From Serratia silvae (GTDB taxonomy: Bacteria; Pseudomonadota; Gammaproteobacteria; Enterobacterales; Enterobacteriaceae), in contig NZ_JAGQDC010000025.1 in assembly GCF_023282985.1 (NCBI RefSeq), forward strand, positions 1-33,963: a stretch of 33,963 bases of DNA. The letters are read 5' to 3'. Below, piece after piece: positions 22,873 through 30,214 of the stretch (position 1 is its first letter; each line of letters begins with the position of its first letter). A program made the translations under genes and the position numbers. Under the pieces are notes generated by a model, which searched no databases, had not been told where the DNA came from, and saw nothing but the letters and a program-made list of their open reading frames with translations.

Positions 22873-23403
22873 TCATGCCATCCACTGGGTAAACCATTTG
22901 ATACCAAAGGCGCCTGGTGCCAGGATGCCAAAGGCCCAGACCATTGCCGAGGCCACATTAGCAATCTGGAACGCGGTTTGCGGCATGGCACAGATGCCCC
23001 CCACCAGCGGCACCACGGCACGCAACGGCCCGAAGAAGCGCCCAAAGAAGATACCCAGCACGCCCCAGCGCTCAAAAAACGCATGGCCACGCACCAACAG
23101 CTGCGGATTACGTGACAGCGGCCACATATGGGCGACGCGCCCCTGGTAGTGATAGCCTACCCAATAGGAGAGCCAGTCACCAAAGAAGGCACCGGCGGCG
23201 GCTGCAGCCCAAATCGGCCAGAAGGCAATGCCGCTCTCGCCAATCAACGCCCCTAACCCCAGTAAAATAACCGTGGCAGGCAACAGCAAAGAGAGGAAGG
23301 CCAACGACTCGCCAAACGCCAGGAAGAAGACAATCGGGATCGCCCAGGCTTCATGCTGGCGTACCACTTCCCCAACCCAGTGAATTATGTCATTGAGGCT
23401 CAT
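22873..23403 (-). CDS. DedA-family inner membrane protein
   Basis: 176 residues with several hydrophobic helices. The DedA/SNARE-associated (VTT) pattern is visible: FGESLAFLSLLLPATVIL near residues 30-47 with the conserved acidic Glu, GAFFGDWLSYWVGY near 71-84, and FGRFFGPLRAVVPLVGG near 120-136 with its Arg and Pro residues. DedA proteins are thought to move undecaprenyl phosphate or phospholipid between leaflets with proton coupling; which activity this one has cannot be read from sequence. It is a little shorter than YqjA or DedA of E. coli. An AAAGGGG ribosome site is present. It follows the CX5R phosphatase gene by 77 bp and ends in a strong terminator. Confidence 0.88.
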   Translation of the reverse strand: MSLNDIIHWVGEVVRQHEAWAIPIVFFLAFGESLAFLSLLLPATVILLGLGALIGESGIAFWPIWAAAAAGAFFGDWLSYWVGYHYQGRVAHMWPLSRNPQLLVRGHAFFERWGVLGIFFGRFFGPLRAVVPLVGGICAMPQTAFQIANVASAMVWAFGILAPGAFGIKWFTQWMA

Positions 23404-23480
23404 GGCCCGCCCCTTTAGAGAATGGATCCGACCCGCAATGCCTTATCTCACCGGTTAAACCCCGGCTAAACATCCCGTCA

Positions 23481-24263
23481 TTACTCCAGATAGAACGCCT
23501 GCAACGCCTCGCGCTGGCTTGGCCCCAACCCATATTCAGCTTCCAGCCAACGATCGGCAGTGCCGTATTGTTGACGAATGCAGCCTAGTGCGGTTTCCAG
23601 GAACTCTTCACGTGCACCTAACACATAAGCAAACTGCGCTACCGAGGCGTCGTTCAGGCGGCTAGAGATCTGCTCCAACATATGTTCACGATAGCTCGCC
23701 AGCGTGGTTTCGGTCAGCAGATAATCTTCCATTACCGTAGCCTCATCCGCGCCCAGCGCCAGCAGCACCATTGCCGAACCGACTCCGGTACGGTCTTTGC
23801 CTACCGCACAGTGCTGCACAATCGCACCGCCTTCAGGCTGAGCCAACAGCTGTGCCAGTTGACGATAGGCACCGTTATTGAACGGCAGACGGCGGTACAG
23901 CTCCAGCATAAAGGCCCGTGCATCAAACTTGGCCAACGTTTCGTCGGTGAGTTTTTCAAGGTTGGCATTAACTTCACTGCTGAGCGGATTGGCAGGCACG
24001 TGGTAATAGTCGGCTCCCGACCAGAGCACGTCAGGTTTGGCCTGCACTTCATCGATGTCACGGTAATCCAGCACCGAACGCATTGGCATCTGAGCCAGGT
24101 AGCTGCAGTCGTTTTCGCTCAGCCGATCCAGAGCGCCGGAGCGAAACAGCAGCCCGCGTTTGATACGGCGGCCATCGGCCACGCTGTTGCCACCTAAATC
24201 GCGGAAGTTGATGCCACCGTCTAGCGGCGCAAGTGAAGGATGGAGCAGGATCTGAGCGGTCAT
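23481..24263 (-). CDS. CX5R tyrosine/phosphoinositide-type phosphatase (Y_phosphatase3 family)
   Basis: 260 residues. The P-loop VQHCAVGKDRTG (Cys152, Lys155, Asp156, Arg158) is the signature of the family of Mycobacterium PtpB and Listeria LipA, which act on phosphotyrosine and phosphoinositides. The N-terminal motif GGINFRDLGG and RGLLFRSGALDRLSE are also typical, and the C-terminal part holds DYLLTETTLASYREH. No signal peptide is seen from the chosen start, so it is predicted cytoplasmic. The frame continues 28 codons upstream with a hydrophobic stretch, but the ATG at 24263 has the ribosome site GAGGA well placed, and the upstream stretch is not convincing. It lies between udp and the dedA-family gene. 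The substrate is unknown. Confidence 0.87.
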   Translation of the reverse strand: MTAQILLHPSLAPLDGGINFRDLGGNSVADGRRIKRGLLFRSGALDRLSENDCSYLAQMPMRSVLDYRDIDEVQAKPDVLWSGADYYHVPANPLSSEVNANLEKLTDETLAKFDARAFMLELYRRLPFNNGAYRQLAQLLAQPEGGAIVQHCAVGKDRTGVGSAMVLLALGADEATVMEDYLLTETTLASYREHMLEQISSRLNDASVAQFAYVLGAREEFLETALGCIRQQYGTADRWLEAEYGLGPSQREALQAFYLE

Positions 24264-24380
24264 AGACGTCCTCATGTTGATTGTCTTGGGATTCGCCGCC
24301 ACACGGCCAGCAATGGCAAAACACCAACCCTGGAAGGCCAGCAGCATGACGCAGAGAGGGATAACCGTAACAGATGGATA

Positions 24381-24403
24381 AACGGGCCGTCAAACGGCCC
24401 GTT
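24381..24403 (-). terminator. udp terminator
   Basis: AACGGGCCGT (24381-24390) pairs with ACGGCCCGTT (24394-24403), a 10-bp stem with a 3-base loop, 11 bp after the udp stop on the minus strand. It is followed by TTATCC, a modest U-tract. Confidence 0.65.
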
Positions 24404-24414
24404 AATGACGCGGA

Positions 24415-25176
24415 TTATAACAGACGGCGAGCCGCCTCAACGACGATTTGCACCGCCTGGCTTTCGGTCTTCTTCATCGTTTCCGCATTCGGGATCTCTT
24501 GCTGGGTGCGGTTAACGATCACACCGGCAACCATCCCCGCACGCAGGCCCTGGCTGGCACACATGGTCAGCAGGGTGGCGGATTCCATTTCATAGTTCAT
24601 CACGCCCATCGACTGCCACTCTTCCATCGAGCCTTTAAAGCGGCTGACTACGCGACCGGAATAGGTGTCGTAACGTTCCTGGCCTGGGTAGAAAGTATCG
24701 GAAGAGGCGGTCACGCCGATATGCGTGGTAGCACCGCTGGCCTTGGCGGCTTCAACCAGCGCAGTGGTACAGGCAAAGTCCGCCACTGCCGGGAATTCCA
24801 TCGGGGCAAAGTGCAAGCTGGCACCGTCGAGGCGCACAGCAGCGGTAGTCACCAGCACGTCGCCCACATTGATATTGGACTGGATGGCACCGGTTGTGCC
24901 GATACGCAGGAAAGTACGGATGCCCAGCTGTGCCAATTCTTCAACGGCGATAGAGGTAGACGGGCCACCGATGCCGGTTGAGCACACGATCACTGCCTTG
25001 CCATCCAGCTCTGCACGCCAAGAGGTAAATTCGCGGTGGGAAGCCAGGTGTACCGGGTTTTCCATCAGCTTGGCAATTTTCTCTACACGCTGCGGATCGC
25101 CTGGGACGATGGCCAATGTTGCGCCTTGCAGATCGTTTTTAGTGAGACCGAGGTGGAAAACGTCAGACTGAGACAT
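24415..25176 (-). CDS. udp: Uridine phosphorylase Udp
   Basis: 253 residues, as in E. coli. It splits uridine (and deoxyuridine) with phosphate to uracil and (deoxy)ribose 1-phosphate in pyrimidine salvage; hexameric NP-I family. Visible motifs are [13 protein letters not shown] (phosphate site Arg), [29 protein letters not shown] (second phosphate Arg) and [12 protein letters not shown] (ribose-binding Glu). An in-frame ATG lies 57 bases upstream, but the start at 25176 has the GAGGAG ribosome site and matches E. coli. Two CRP sites stand upstream. In E. coli udp is followed directly by rmuC; here four other genes intervene. Confidence 0.96.
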   Translation of the reverse strand: MSQSDVFHLGLTKNDLQGATLAIVPGDPQRVEKIAKLMENPVHLASHREFTSWRAELDGKAVIVCSTGIGGPSTSIAVEELAQLGIRTFLRIGTTGAIQSNINVGDVLVTTAAVRLDGASLHFAPMEFPAVADFACTTALVEAAKASGATTHIGVTASSDTFYPGQERYDTYSGRVVSRFKGSMEEWQSMGVMNYEMESATLLTMCASQGLRAGMVAGVIVNRTQQEIPNAETMKKTESQAVQIVVEAARRLL

Positions 25177-25213
25177 GGGGGACTCCTCATGGATACGGTT
25201 TTTGGGAGGAACA

Positions 25214-25315
25214 AACAGAGATTCTACTGACAATCGCCGTTAAATTTCGTGACAAACATCACCTTGGATAAAGAAACAGAAATTCATCTACATTATTTTT
25301 GTGATTTATGTCACA
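25214..25315 (-). promoter_or_regulatory. udp promoter with two CRP sites
   Basis: CRP site at 25300-25315, TGTGATTTATGTCACA, a full match to TGTGA-N6-TCACA. Second site at 25248-25263, CGTGA-N6-TCACC. The centres are 52 bp apart. E. coli udp has CRP sites centred at -41.5 and -93.5, also 52 bp apart, with CytR binding between them. Placing the nearer site at -41.5 puts the start at about 25214, and the minus-strand hexamer TAGAAT at 25226-25221 then sits as the -10. I see no certain CytR half-sites in between. Confidence 0.88.
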
Positions 25316-25479
25316 TAAAAACCCTGACAAGCTTAATCTCCACTCAGTTTATACCAAGTTGCTACCTGTTCAGCCATTGCTATCCTGCGCGAAAATTCGC
25401 CACGCGGTGCTAATAAGCGCTAATCTGCCTATAGTTAACTGCCGCGCTTTTTCTCTTTAACGCATGGAGCCTGCAATCA

Positions 25480-26316
25480 ATGAAAACAGAACAACAAATG
25501 ACGTTAAAACAGGCCAAAGGGGGATTTACCCCGGCCGTCGCACCGTTGGCCACCTCAACCATTCTGACCGATATGCAGGATATACACGTGGGAGAAACCA
25601 CCATCCCTTCGCAGGGGGACCAGCTGCCAGCCTATGTCGCCAAACCGGCCCATCATCAAGGGCCGTTCCCAATTGTGCTGGTCGTGCAGGAAATCTTTGG
25701 CGTACATGAACACATTCAGGATCTGTGCCGCCGATTGGCGAAGCAGGGCTATTTGGCCATCGCGCCAGAGCTCTATTTCCGCCAAGGTGATACCAGAGGG
25801 TACAGCGAAATCAGTGAGCTGATGCAAAAACTGGTCAGCAAGGTGCCAGACAGCCAAGTACTGGCCGATCTGGATCACGCCGCGCACTGGGCAACGCGCC
25901 ACGGTGGCGACGCCAGCAGGTTGGCGATCACCGGTTTCTGCTGGGGCGGGCGCATCACCTGGCTGTATGCCGCGCATAATCCACAGCTGAAGGCGGCGGT
26001 GGCTTGGTACGGCAAGCTGGTGGGGGAGAAAACCTTGAATTCGCCAAAGCATCCGGTTGATATCGCCACCGATCTTTCGGCTCCGGTACTTGGCCTATAC
26101 GGTGGTCAGGATGGCAGCATTCCGCAGGAAACTGTGGAAACCATGCGCCAGGCGATCCGTGCGGCCAATGCCGATGCGGAAATCGTGGTTTATCCAGAAG
26201 CGGGCCACGCTTTCCACGCCGATTACCGGCCAAGCTATAATGCGGAAGCTTCCGCCGACGGTTGGCAGCGCATGTTGACCTGGTTCAGCCAGCATGGTGT
26301 GGCGGGTGTGAAGTAA
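25480..26316 (+). CDS. dlhH: Dienelactone hydrolase family protein DlhH
   Basis: 278 residues (E. coli YsgA/DlhH 271). Alpha/beta hydrolase of the dienelactone hydrolase family with a cysteine nucleophile: Cys154 in GFCWGGR, Asp211 in YGGQD and His243 in AGHAFHAD form the triad. VVQEIFGVHEHI (about residues 68-79) is the family signature, including its Glu. The natural substrate in enterobacteria is not established. The start at 25480 has only a weak GGAG 12 nt upstream; an ATG six codons later is an alternative. It is divergent from udp, as in E. coli. No classical terminator follows; a large palindrome lies 72 bp downstream. Confidence 0.9.
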   Translation: MKTEQQMTLKQAKGGFTPAVAPLATSTILTDMQDIHVGETTIPSQGDQLPAYVAKPAHHQGPFPIVLVVQEIFGVHEHIQDLCRRLAKQGYLAIAPELYFRQGDTRGYSEISELMQKLVSKVPDSQVLADLDHAAHWATRHGGDASRLAITGFCWGGRITWLYAAHNPQLKAAVAWYGKLVGEKTLNSPKHPVDIATDLSAPVLGLYGGQDGSIPQETVETMRQAIRAANADAEIVVYPEAGHAFHADYRPSYNAEASADGWQRMLTWFSQHGVAGVK

Positions 26317-26342
26317 TCGTCAGGGGCATCCCCTCACTCCAA

Positions 26343-26439
26343 CCCTCTCCCAATGTACAAACTGAGGATGTCATGGGCTCTTGTGTAGGGCTGTCTCTTG
26401 ATCAGATCTCCTGATCAAGAGACAGCCCCAAGGAGAGGG
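26343..26439. repeat. CCCTCTCC/GGAGAGGG inverted repeat after dlhH
   Basis: CCCTCTCC (26343-26350) and GGAGAGGG (26432-26439) are perfect inverted copies 81 bp apart, preceded by CCCTCACTCCAA. This resembles a common intergenic motif of enterobacteria in which the two arms usually stand close together. Here the IS50-end-like palindrome lies between them. Function is unknown; the family assignment is from memory. Confidence 0.5.
26388..26428. mobile_element. Perfect palindrome built from an IS50/Tn5 inside-end-like sequence
   Basis: Two 18-base arms, 26388-26405 and 26411-26428, are exact inverted copies around a 5-base centre. The left arm plus centre contains CTGTCTCTTGATCAGATCT (26391-26409), which equals the 19-bp inside end of IS50 (Tn5) as I know it. 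The right arm carries the first 15 bases of the same end in inverted orientation. There is no room for a transposase. I see no 9-bp target duplication at the edges. It may be a collapsed or minimal relic of an IS50-group element. As a hairpin it lacks a T-run, so it is a poor terminator. Confidence 0.55.
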
Positions 26440-26480
26440 AACCATTCTCACCGAGATGCCAAACAGATCGAGCGCATGGC

Positions 26481-26710
26481 TCACAAGCCCTTTACCAGGA
26501 AACGTGCCGTGGGCTGATCGCTCTGATGCCAGGAGAGTTCGTTAAGCACCTGCAACATGAATGACCCCATGCGCGGGCCACGTTATCCTTACCCAGCAGC
26601 AGCGTGTTTTCCCCGTCCCAGCCCAACAGGCTATAGCCCAGTTGCTGCTTGCCAAACAACAGGCTGAGTGTGGTCGTCGGTTGCGGCGAGGAAAACGCGG
26701 GAGTAGAACA
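26481..26710 (-). pseudogene. Frameshifted 3' remnant of an unrecognised gene
   Basis: On the minus strand, just after the metE terminator, a stretch reads like protein: ...TLSLLFGKQQLGYSLLGWD followed by GENTLLLGKDNVARAWGHS. A shift of frame near 26565 then continues MLQVLNELSWHQSDQPTARF LVKGL to a TGA at 26483-26481. The amino-acid make-up looks coding, but there is no start codon or ribosome site, and the 5' part would have been cut at the metE terminator. I do not recognise the family. It could also be chance open frame. Confidence 0.4.
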
Positions 26711-26734
26711 AGAAAAGGGCGCCGAAGCGCCCTT
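26711..26734 (-). terminator. metE terminator
   Basis: On the minus strand AAGGGCGC and GCGCCCTT (26734-26715) form an 8-bp stem with a TTCG tetraloop, followed by TTTTCTTGTTC. It lies 21 bp after the metE stop. Confidence 0.9.
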
Positions 26735-26755
26735 GAGTAAAACATCGTGGTGGGA

Positions 26756-29032
26756 TCAGACAACCTGGTCGCGCAGGCGTTGAGCGGCTAACACCATGTT
26801 GGCCAGCGACTGGCGGGTTTCTGGCCAGCCACGGGTTTTCAGGCCGCAGTCCGGGTTCACCCACAGGCGTTCTGCCGGGATATTCTGTGCCGCTTTACGC
26901 AGCAGCGCTTCGATCCATTCCACGCTTGGCACGTTCGGCGAGTGGATGTCGTAAACGCCCGGCCCGATTTCATTTGGATAGTCGAACTCTTTGAACGCTT
27001 CCAACAGATCCATATCGGAACGTGAGGTTTCGATGGTGATCACGTCAGCATCCAGCGCCGCGATAGAATCCATGATGTCGTTGAACTCGCAATAACACAT
27101 GTGGGTGTGGATCTGGGTATCGTCCTGTGCCACGGCGGCGTTCAGTTTAAAGGCATCCACCGCCCAGTCGAGGTACGCAGCCCAATCGGACTGGCGCAGC
27201 GGCAGGCCTTCGCGCAGTGCAGGCTCGTCGATCTGGATAATGCCAATGCCAGCCTTCTCCAAGTCTTCCACTTCGTCACGCAGTGCCAACGCAATCTGCT
27301 TGGCGATCACTTCACGGGTCACATCTTCACGCGGGAAGGACCAGCAAAGAATGGTCACCGGGCCGGTCAACATGCCTTTTACCGGCTTGTCGGTCAGCGA
27401 CTGGGCAAACTTGGCCCACTCTACGGTGATGGCTTCCGGGCGGCTGATATCGCCAATAATCACCGGTGGTTTCACGCAGCGGGAACCGTAGCTCTGTACC
27501 CAACCGTTTTGGGTGAACACGAAGCCGTCCAGGTTTTCGCCGAAGTATTCCACCATGTCGTTACGCTCGGCCTCGCCGTGCACCAGCACGTCCAGCCCCA
27601 GGCGTTCCTGTTCAGCAATGGCCTGCTTGATATGTTCGCCAATGCTGGTGCGGTAGTTGCTACCATCCAGACGGCCCTGCTTGAAGTCCAGTCGCAGGCC
27701 GCGAATTTCGGTGGTCTGCGGGAAGGAGCCGATGGTGGTGGTTGGCCAGGCTGGCAGGTTGAAGCGATCGCGTTGAGCCTGGGCACGTTGTTCATAAGGG
27801 CGCTGACGTTCGCTGTCTTTGGCGGTGATGGCCGCCAGGCGTTGCCCAACCTGCGCATTATGCACACGGCTGGATTGGCGACGGGCGCGGATTGGTGCGC
27901 TGTAGGCATCCAGTTTGGCTTGTTTATCTGCCCCTGGTGCATTCAGAGCCGCGCTCAGCAACGCCAGCTCGGCACATTTTTGCAGTGCAAAGGCGAACCA
28001 GCTCTTCACTTCTTCGTCCAGGCGGCTTTCCACGCTCAGATCGATCGGGCTATGCAGCAGCGAGCACGAGGTGCCAATCCACAGCGGGCGGCTCCCTACC
28101 AACGGTTGCAAGCGTTCAAACCAGCTGCTCACATCGGCACGCCAGACGTTACGGCCATTGATTACCCCCAGAGACAGCACCCACTCTTTCGGCAATCCGT
28201 TGTTCAGGGCAGCAGCATCATCTTTGCCTGCGACCAGATCCACATGTAGCCCCTGCACCGGCAGTTCACGGATGGTGTCGAGGTTATGACCAATGCTGTC
28301 GAAATAGGTGGTCAGCAGCAGTTTGACCTGGCCTTGCAGCGCAGCGTAAGCCGGTTTAAAGGCGTCCAACCAGGCTTTAGGCAGTTCCAGCACCAGGGCA
28401 GGTTCGTCGATCTGTACCCACTCGATGCCGCGTTTGGCCAGCTCCGCCAGCACTTGCTGGTAGACCGGCAGGATATCGTTCAGCAGCGACAGGCGGTCGA
28501 ACTGCTCACCCTTCACCTTGCCCAGCCACAGATAGGTTACCGGGCCCAACAGCACCGGTTTGATTTTGTGGCCCAGCGCCAACGCTTCGTCAACTTCATC
28601 CAGCAGTTGGGTCCAGCCCAGTTTAAACTGCTGGCCTTGAGTGAACTCAGGCACCATGTAGTGATAGTTGGTGTTAAACCATTTGGTCATTTCCGCCGCC
28701 GCCGCAGGTTCACCGGTAGGTGCGCGGCCACGGCCAATACGGAACAGGGTATCGAGATCGATCGAACCATCCTGGTTTTGATGGCGCGCCGGGACGTTGC
28801 CCAGCAGCAGACTGGTGGTCAGCACGTGATCGTACCAGGCGAAATCGCCAACCGGCACCAAATCCACCCCGGCCTGCTGTTGTTGTTGCCAGTGACGAGC
28901 GCGCAGCTCGCGGCCAACCGCCAACAGCTCTTCCTGTGTTGAATTACCTGCCCAGTAACTTTCCTGCGCTTTTTTCAGTTCACGACGCAGACCAACGCGT
29001 GGAAAACCCAGTGTGTGATTTAGAATTGTCAT
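26756..29032 (-). CDS. metE: Cobalamin-independent methionine synthase MetE
   Basis: 758 residues (E. coli 753). It transfers the methyl group of 5-methyltetrahydropteroyl-tri-glutamate to homocysteine, the last step of methionine synthesis without vitamin B12. Two related barrels are present; the N-terminal one starts [27 protein letters not shown]. The catalytic zinc ligands lie in the C-terminal barrel: His and Cys in THMCYCEF and Cys729 in [11 protein letters not shown]. The motifs [10 protein letters not shown] and [13 protein letters not shown] are intact. Three in-frame ATGs stand at 29047, 29038 and 29032; the last matches E. coli, the middle one is nearer the GGGA. metR is divergent, and a MetJ-like operator lies between them. 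Confidence 0.96.
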   Translation of the reverse strand: MTILNHTLGFPRVGLRRELKKAQESYWAGNSTQEELLAVGRELRARHWQQQQQAGVDLVPVGDFAWYDHVLTTSLLLGNVPARHQNQDGSIDLDTLFRIGRGRAPTGEPAAAAEMTKWFNTNYHYMVPEFTQGQQFKLGWTQLLDEVDEALALGHKIKPVLLGPVTYLWLGKVKGEQFDRLSLLNDILPVYQQVLAELAKRGIEWVQIDEPALVLELPKAWLDAFKPAYAALQGQVKLLLTTYFDSIGHNLDTIRELPVQGLHVDLVAGKDDAAALNNGLPKEWVLSLGVINGRNVWRADVSSWFERLQPLVGSRPLWIGTSCSLLHSPIDLSVESRLDEEVKSWFAFALQKCAELALLSAALNAPGADKQAKLDAYSAPIRARRQSSRVHNAQVGQRLAAITAKDSERQRPYEQRAQAQRDRFNLPAWPTTTIGSFPQTTEIRGLRLDFKQGRLDGSNYRTSIGEHIKQAIAEQERLGLDVLVHGEAERNDMVEYFGENLDGFVFTQNGWVQSYGSRCVKPPVIIGDISRPEAITVEWAKFAQSLTDKPVKGMLTGPVTILCWSFPREDVTREVIAKQIALALRDEVEDLEKAGIGIIQIDEPALREGLPLRQSDWAAYLDWAVDAFKLNAAVAQDDTQIHTHMCYCEFNDIMDSIAALDADVITIETSRSDMDLLEAFKEFDYPNEIGPGVYDIHSPNVPSVEWIEALLRKAAQNIPAERLWVNPDCGLKTRGWPETRQSLANMVLAAQRLRDQVV

Positions 29033-29049
29033 CGTCATATTTCCCATTT

Positions 29050-29073
29050 AGCCGTCCAGATGTTTACACATCC
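29050..29073. promoter_or_regulatory. MetJ operator (three tandem met boxes) between metE and metR
   Basis: Three adjacent 8-mers resemble the met box AGACGTCT: AGCCGTCC (6 of 8), AGATGTTT (6 of 8) and ACACATCC (5 of 8). MetJ with S-adenosylmethionine binds such tandem boxes cooperatively and represses metE and metR in E. coli. Nearer metR, TGAAGGACTCTCA (29126-29138 region) is one mismatch from the MetR motif TGAA-N5-TTCA but touches the metR start; I give it little weight. Confidence 0.55.
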
Positions 29074-29137
29074 ATAATCCGCAGGTACTGTATGATCCAC
29101 AAGCGCAATATTTTCACTGTCACTGTGAAGGACTCTC

Positions 29138-30088
29138 ATGATCGAACTGAAACACTTACGGACCCTACAGGCTCTGCGTAATACCGGCTCCCTGGCCGCC
29201 GCCGCCGCACAGCTTCATCAGACACAGTCTGCCCTTTCGCATCAGTTCAGCGATCTGGAGCAGCGTCTGGGCTTTAAGCTGTTCGTTCGTAAAAGCCAGC
29301 CGCTGCGCTTTACCGCTCAGGGGGAGATCCTGTTACAGCTGGCAGAACAGGTATTGCCGCAGATCCAACAGGCGCTGCAAGCCTGCCACGAACCGCATCA
29401 AACCACGCTGCGCATCGCCATCGAATGCCACAGCTGTATTCAGTGGCTCACGCCGGCGTTGGACAACTTCCGCTCCTATTTCCCGCAGGTGGTGATGGAC
29501 TTCAAATCCGGCGTGACATTCGATCCACAACCGGCCTTGCAGCAAGGGGAGCTGGATCTGGTGCTGACCTCGGACATCCTGCCGCGCAGCGGGCTGCACT
29601 ATTCGCCGATGTTCGATTTTGAAGTCCGGCTGATCCTGGCACCCGATCACCCGCTGGCCAATAAGTCGCACATTGAACCGGCAGACCTGAGCGATGAAGT
29701 GCTGATGATCTACCCGGTGCAGCGCCAACGGCTGGATATCTGGCGTCATTTCCTGCAACCGGCAGGCGTCAGCCCGGCGCTGAAAAACGTCGATAACACG
29801 CTGTTATTGATTCAAATGGTGTCAGCCCGGATGGGGATCGCCGCGTTACCGCACTGGGTGGTGGAGAGTTTTGAACGTCAGGGGTTAGTGGTTACCAAAA
29901 CGCTTGGCGATGGCTTGTGGAGCCGATTATATGCCGCCACGCGCGACGGCGAGCAGCGCCAGACGGTCACCGAAGCCTTTATCCGCTCGGCACGTCAGCA
30001 CGCCTGCGATCATCTGCCGTTCGTGCGTGATGCTGCCCGGCCCAGCGCCAATATTACCGGGGCCAAGTCCTTAACTTCTTTGAGTTAA
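29138..30088 (+). CDS. metR: LysR-family regulator MetR
   Basis: 316 residues (E. coli 317). The winged helix-turn-helix is at residues 1-60 ([17 protein letters not shown], then [20 protein letters not shown]). The co-inducer domain follows from about 90. MetR activates metE and metH with homocysteine as effector and represses its own gene. The gene has an AAGGA ribosome site and is divergent from metE, the normal arrangement. No clear terminator follows the stop. Confidence 0.95.
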   Translation: MIELKHLRTLQALRNTGSLAAAAAQLHQTQSALSHQFSDLEQRLGFKLFVRKSQPLRFTAQGEILLQLAEQVLPQIQQALQACHEPHQTTLRIAIECHSCIQWLTPALDNFRSYFPQVVMDFKSGVTFDPQPALQQGELDLVLTSDILPRSGLHYSPMFDFEVRLILAPDHPLANKSHIEPADLSDEVLMIYPVQRQRLDIWRHFLQPAGVSPALKNVDNTLLLIQMVSARMGIAALPHWVVESFERQGLVVTKTLGDGLWSRLYAATRDGEQRQTVTEAFIRSARQHACDHLPFVRDAARPSANITGAKSLTSLS

Positions 30089-30111
30089 CCGGTAGGAAAG
30101 ACGGGCAGTCT

Positions 30112-30141
30112 AATTTGCACACACTCTGCACCATGCAAATT
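30112..30141. promoter_or_regulatory. Inverted repeat upstream of the 863-residue protein gene
   Basis: AATTTGCA (30112-30119) and TGCAAATT (30134-30141) are perfect inverted copies 14 bp apart, 74 bp before the start codon. Arms with about two helical turns between their centres are typical of dimeric regulator sites. I recognise no specific regulator. A weak hairpin terminator for metR is less likely, because no T-run follows. Confidence 0.4.
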
Positions 30142-30214
30142 TGGCAAAAGCAGTTACAGTAATTTCATCGGGAACAATTCCCCCATAGAAATTATCGGCT
30201 TTTCCGAGGCGCTT

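Noticed and set aside
27101..28249. Open frame of about 382 codons on the plus strand opposite metE
   Set aside because: Long only because of the codon use of metE on the other strand; no motif or plausible start context, and metE is intact.
30071..30088. TTAACT/AGTTAA inverted repeat at the metR stop
   Set aside because: Short, A/T-rich and partly coding; no sign of function.
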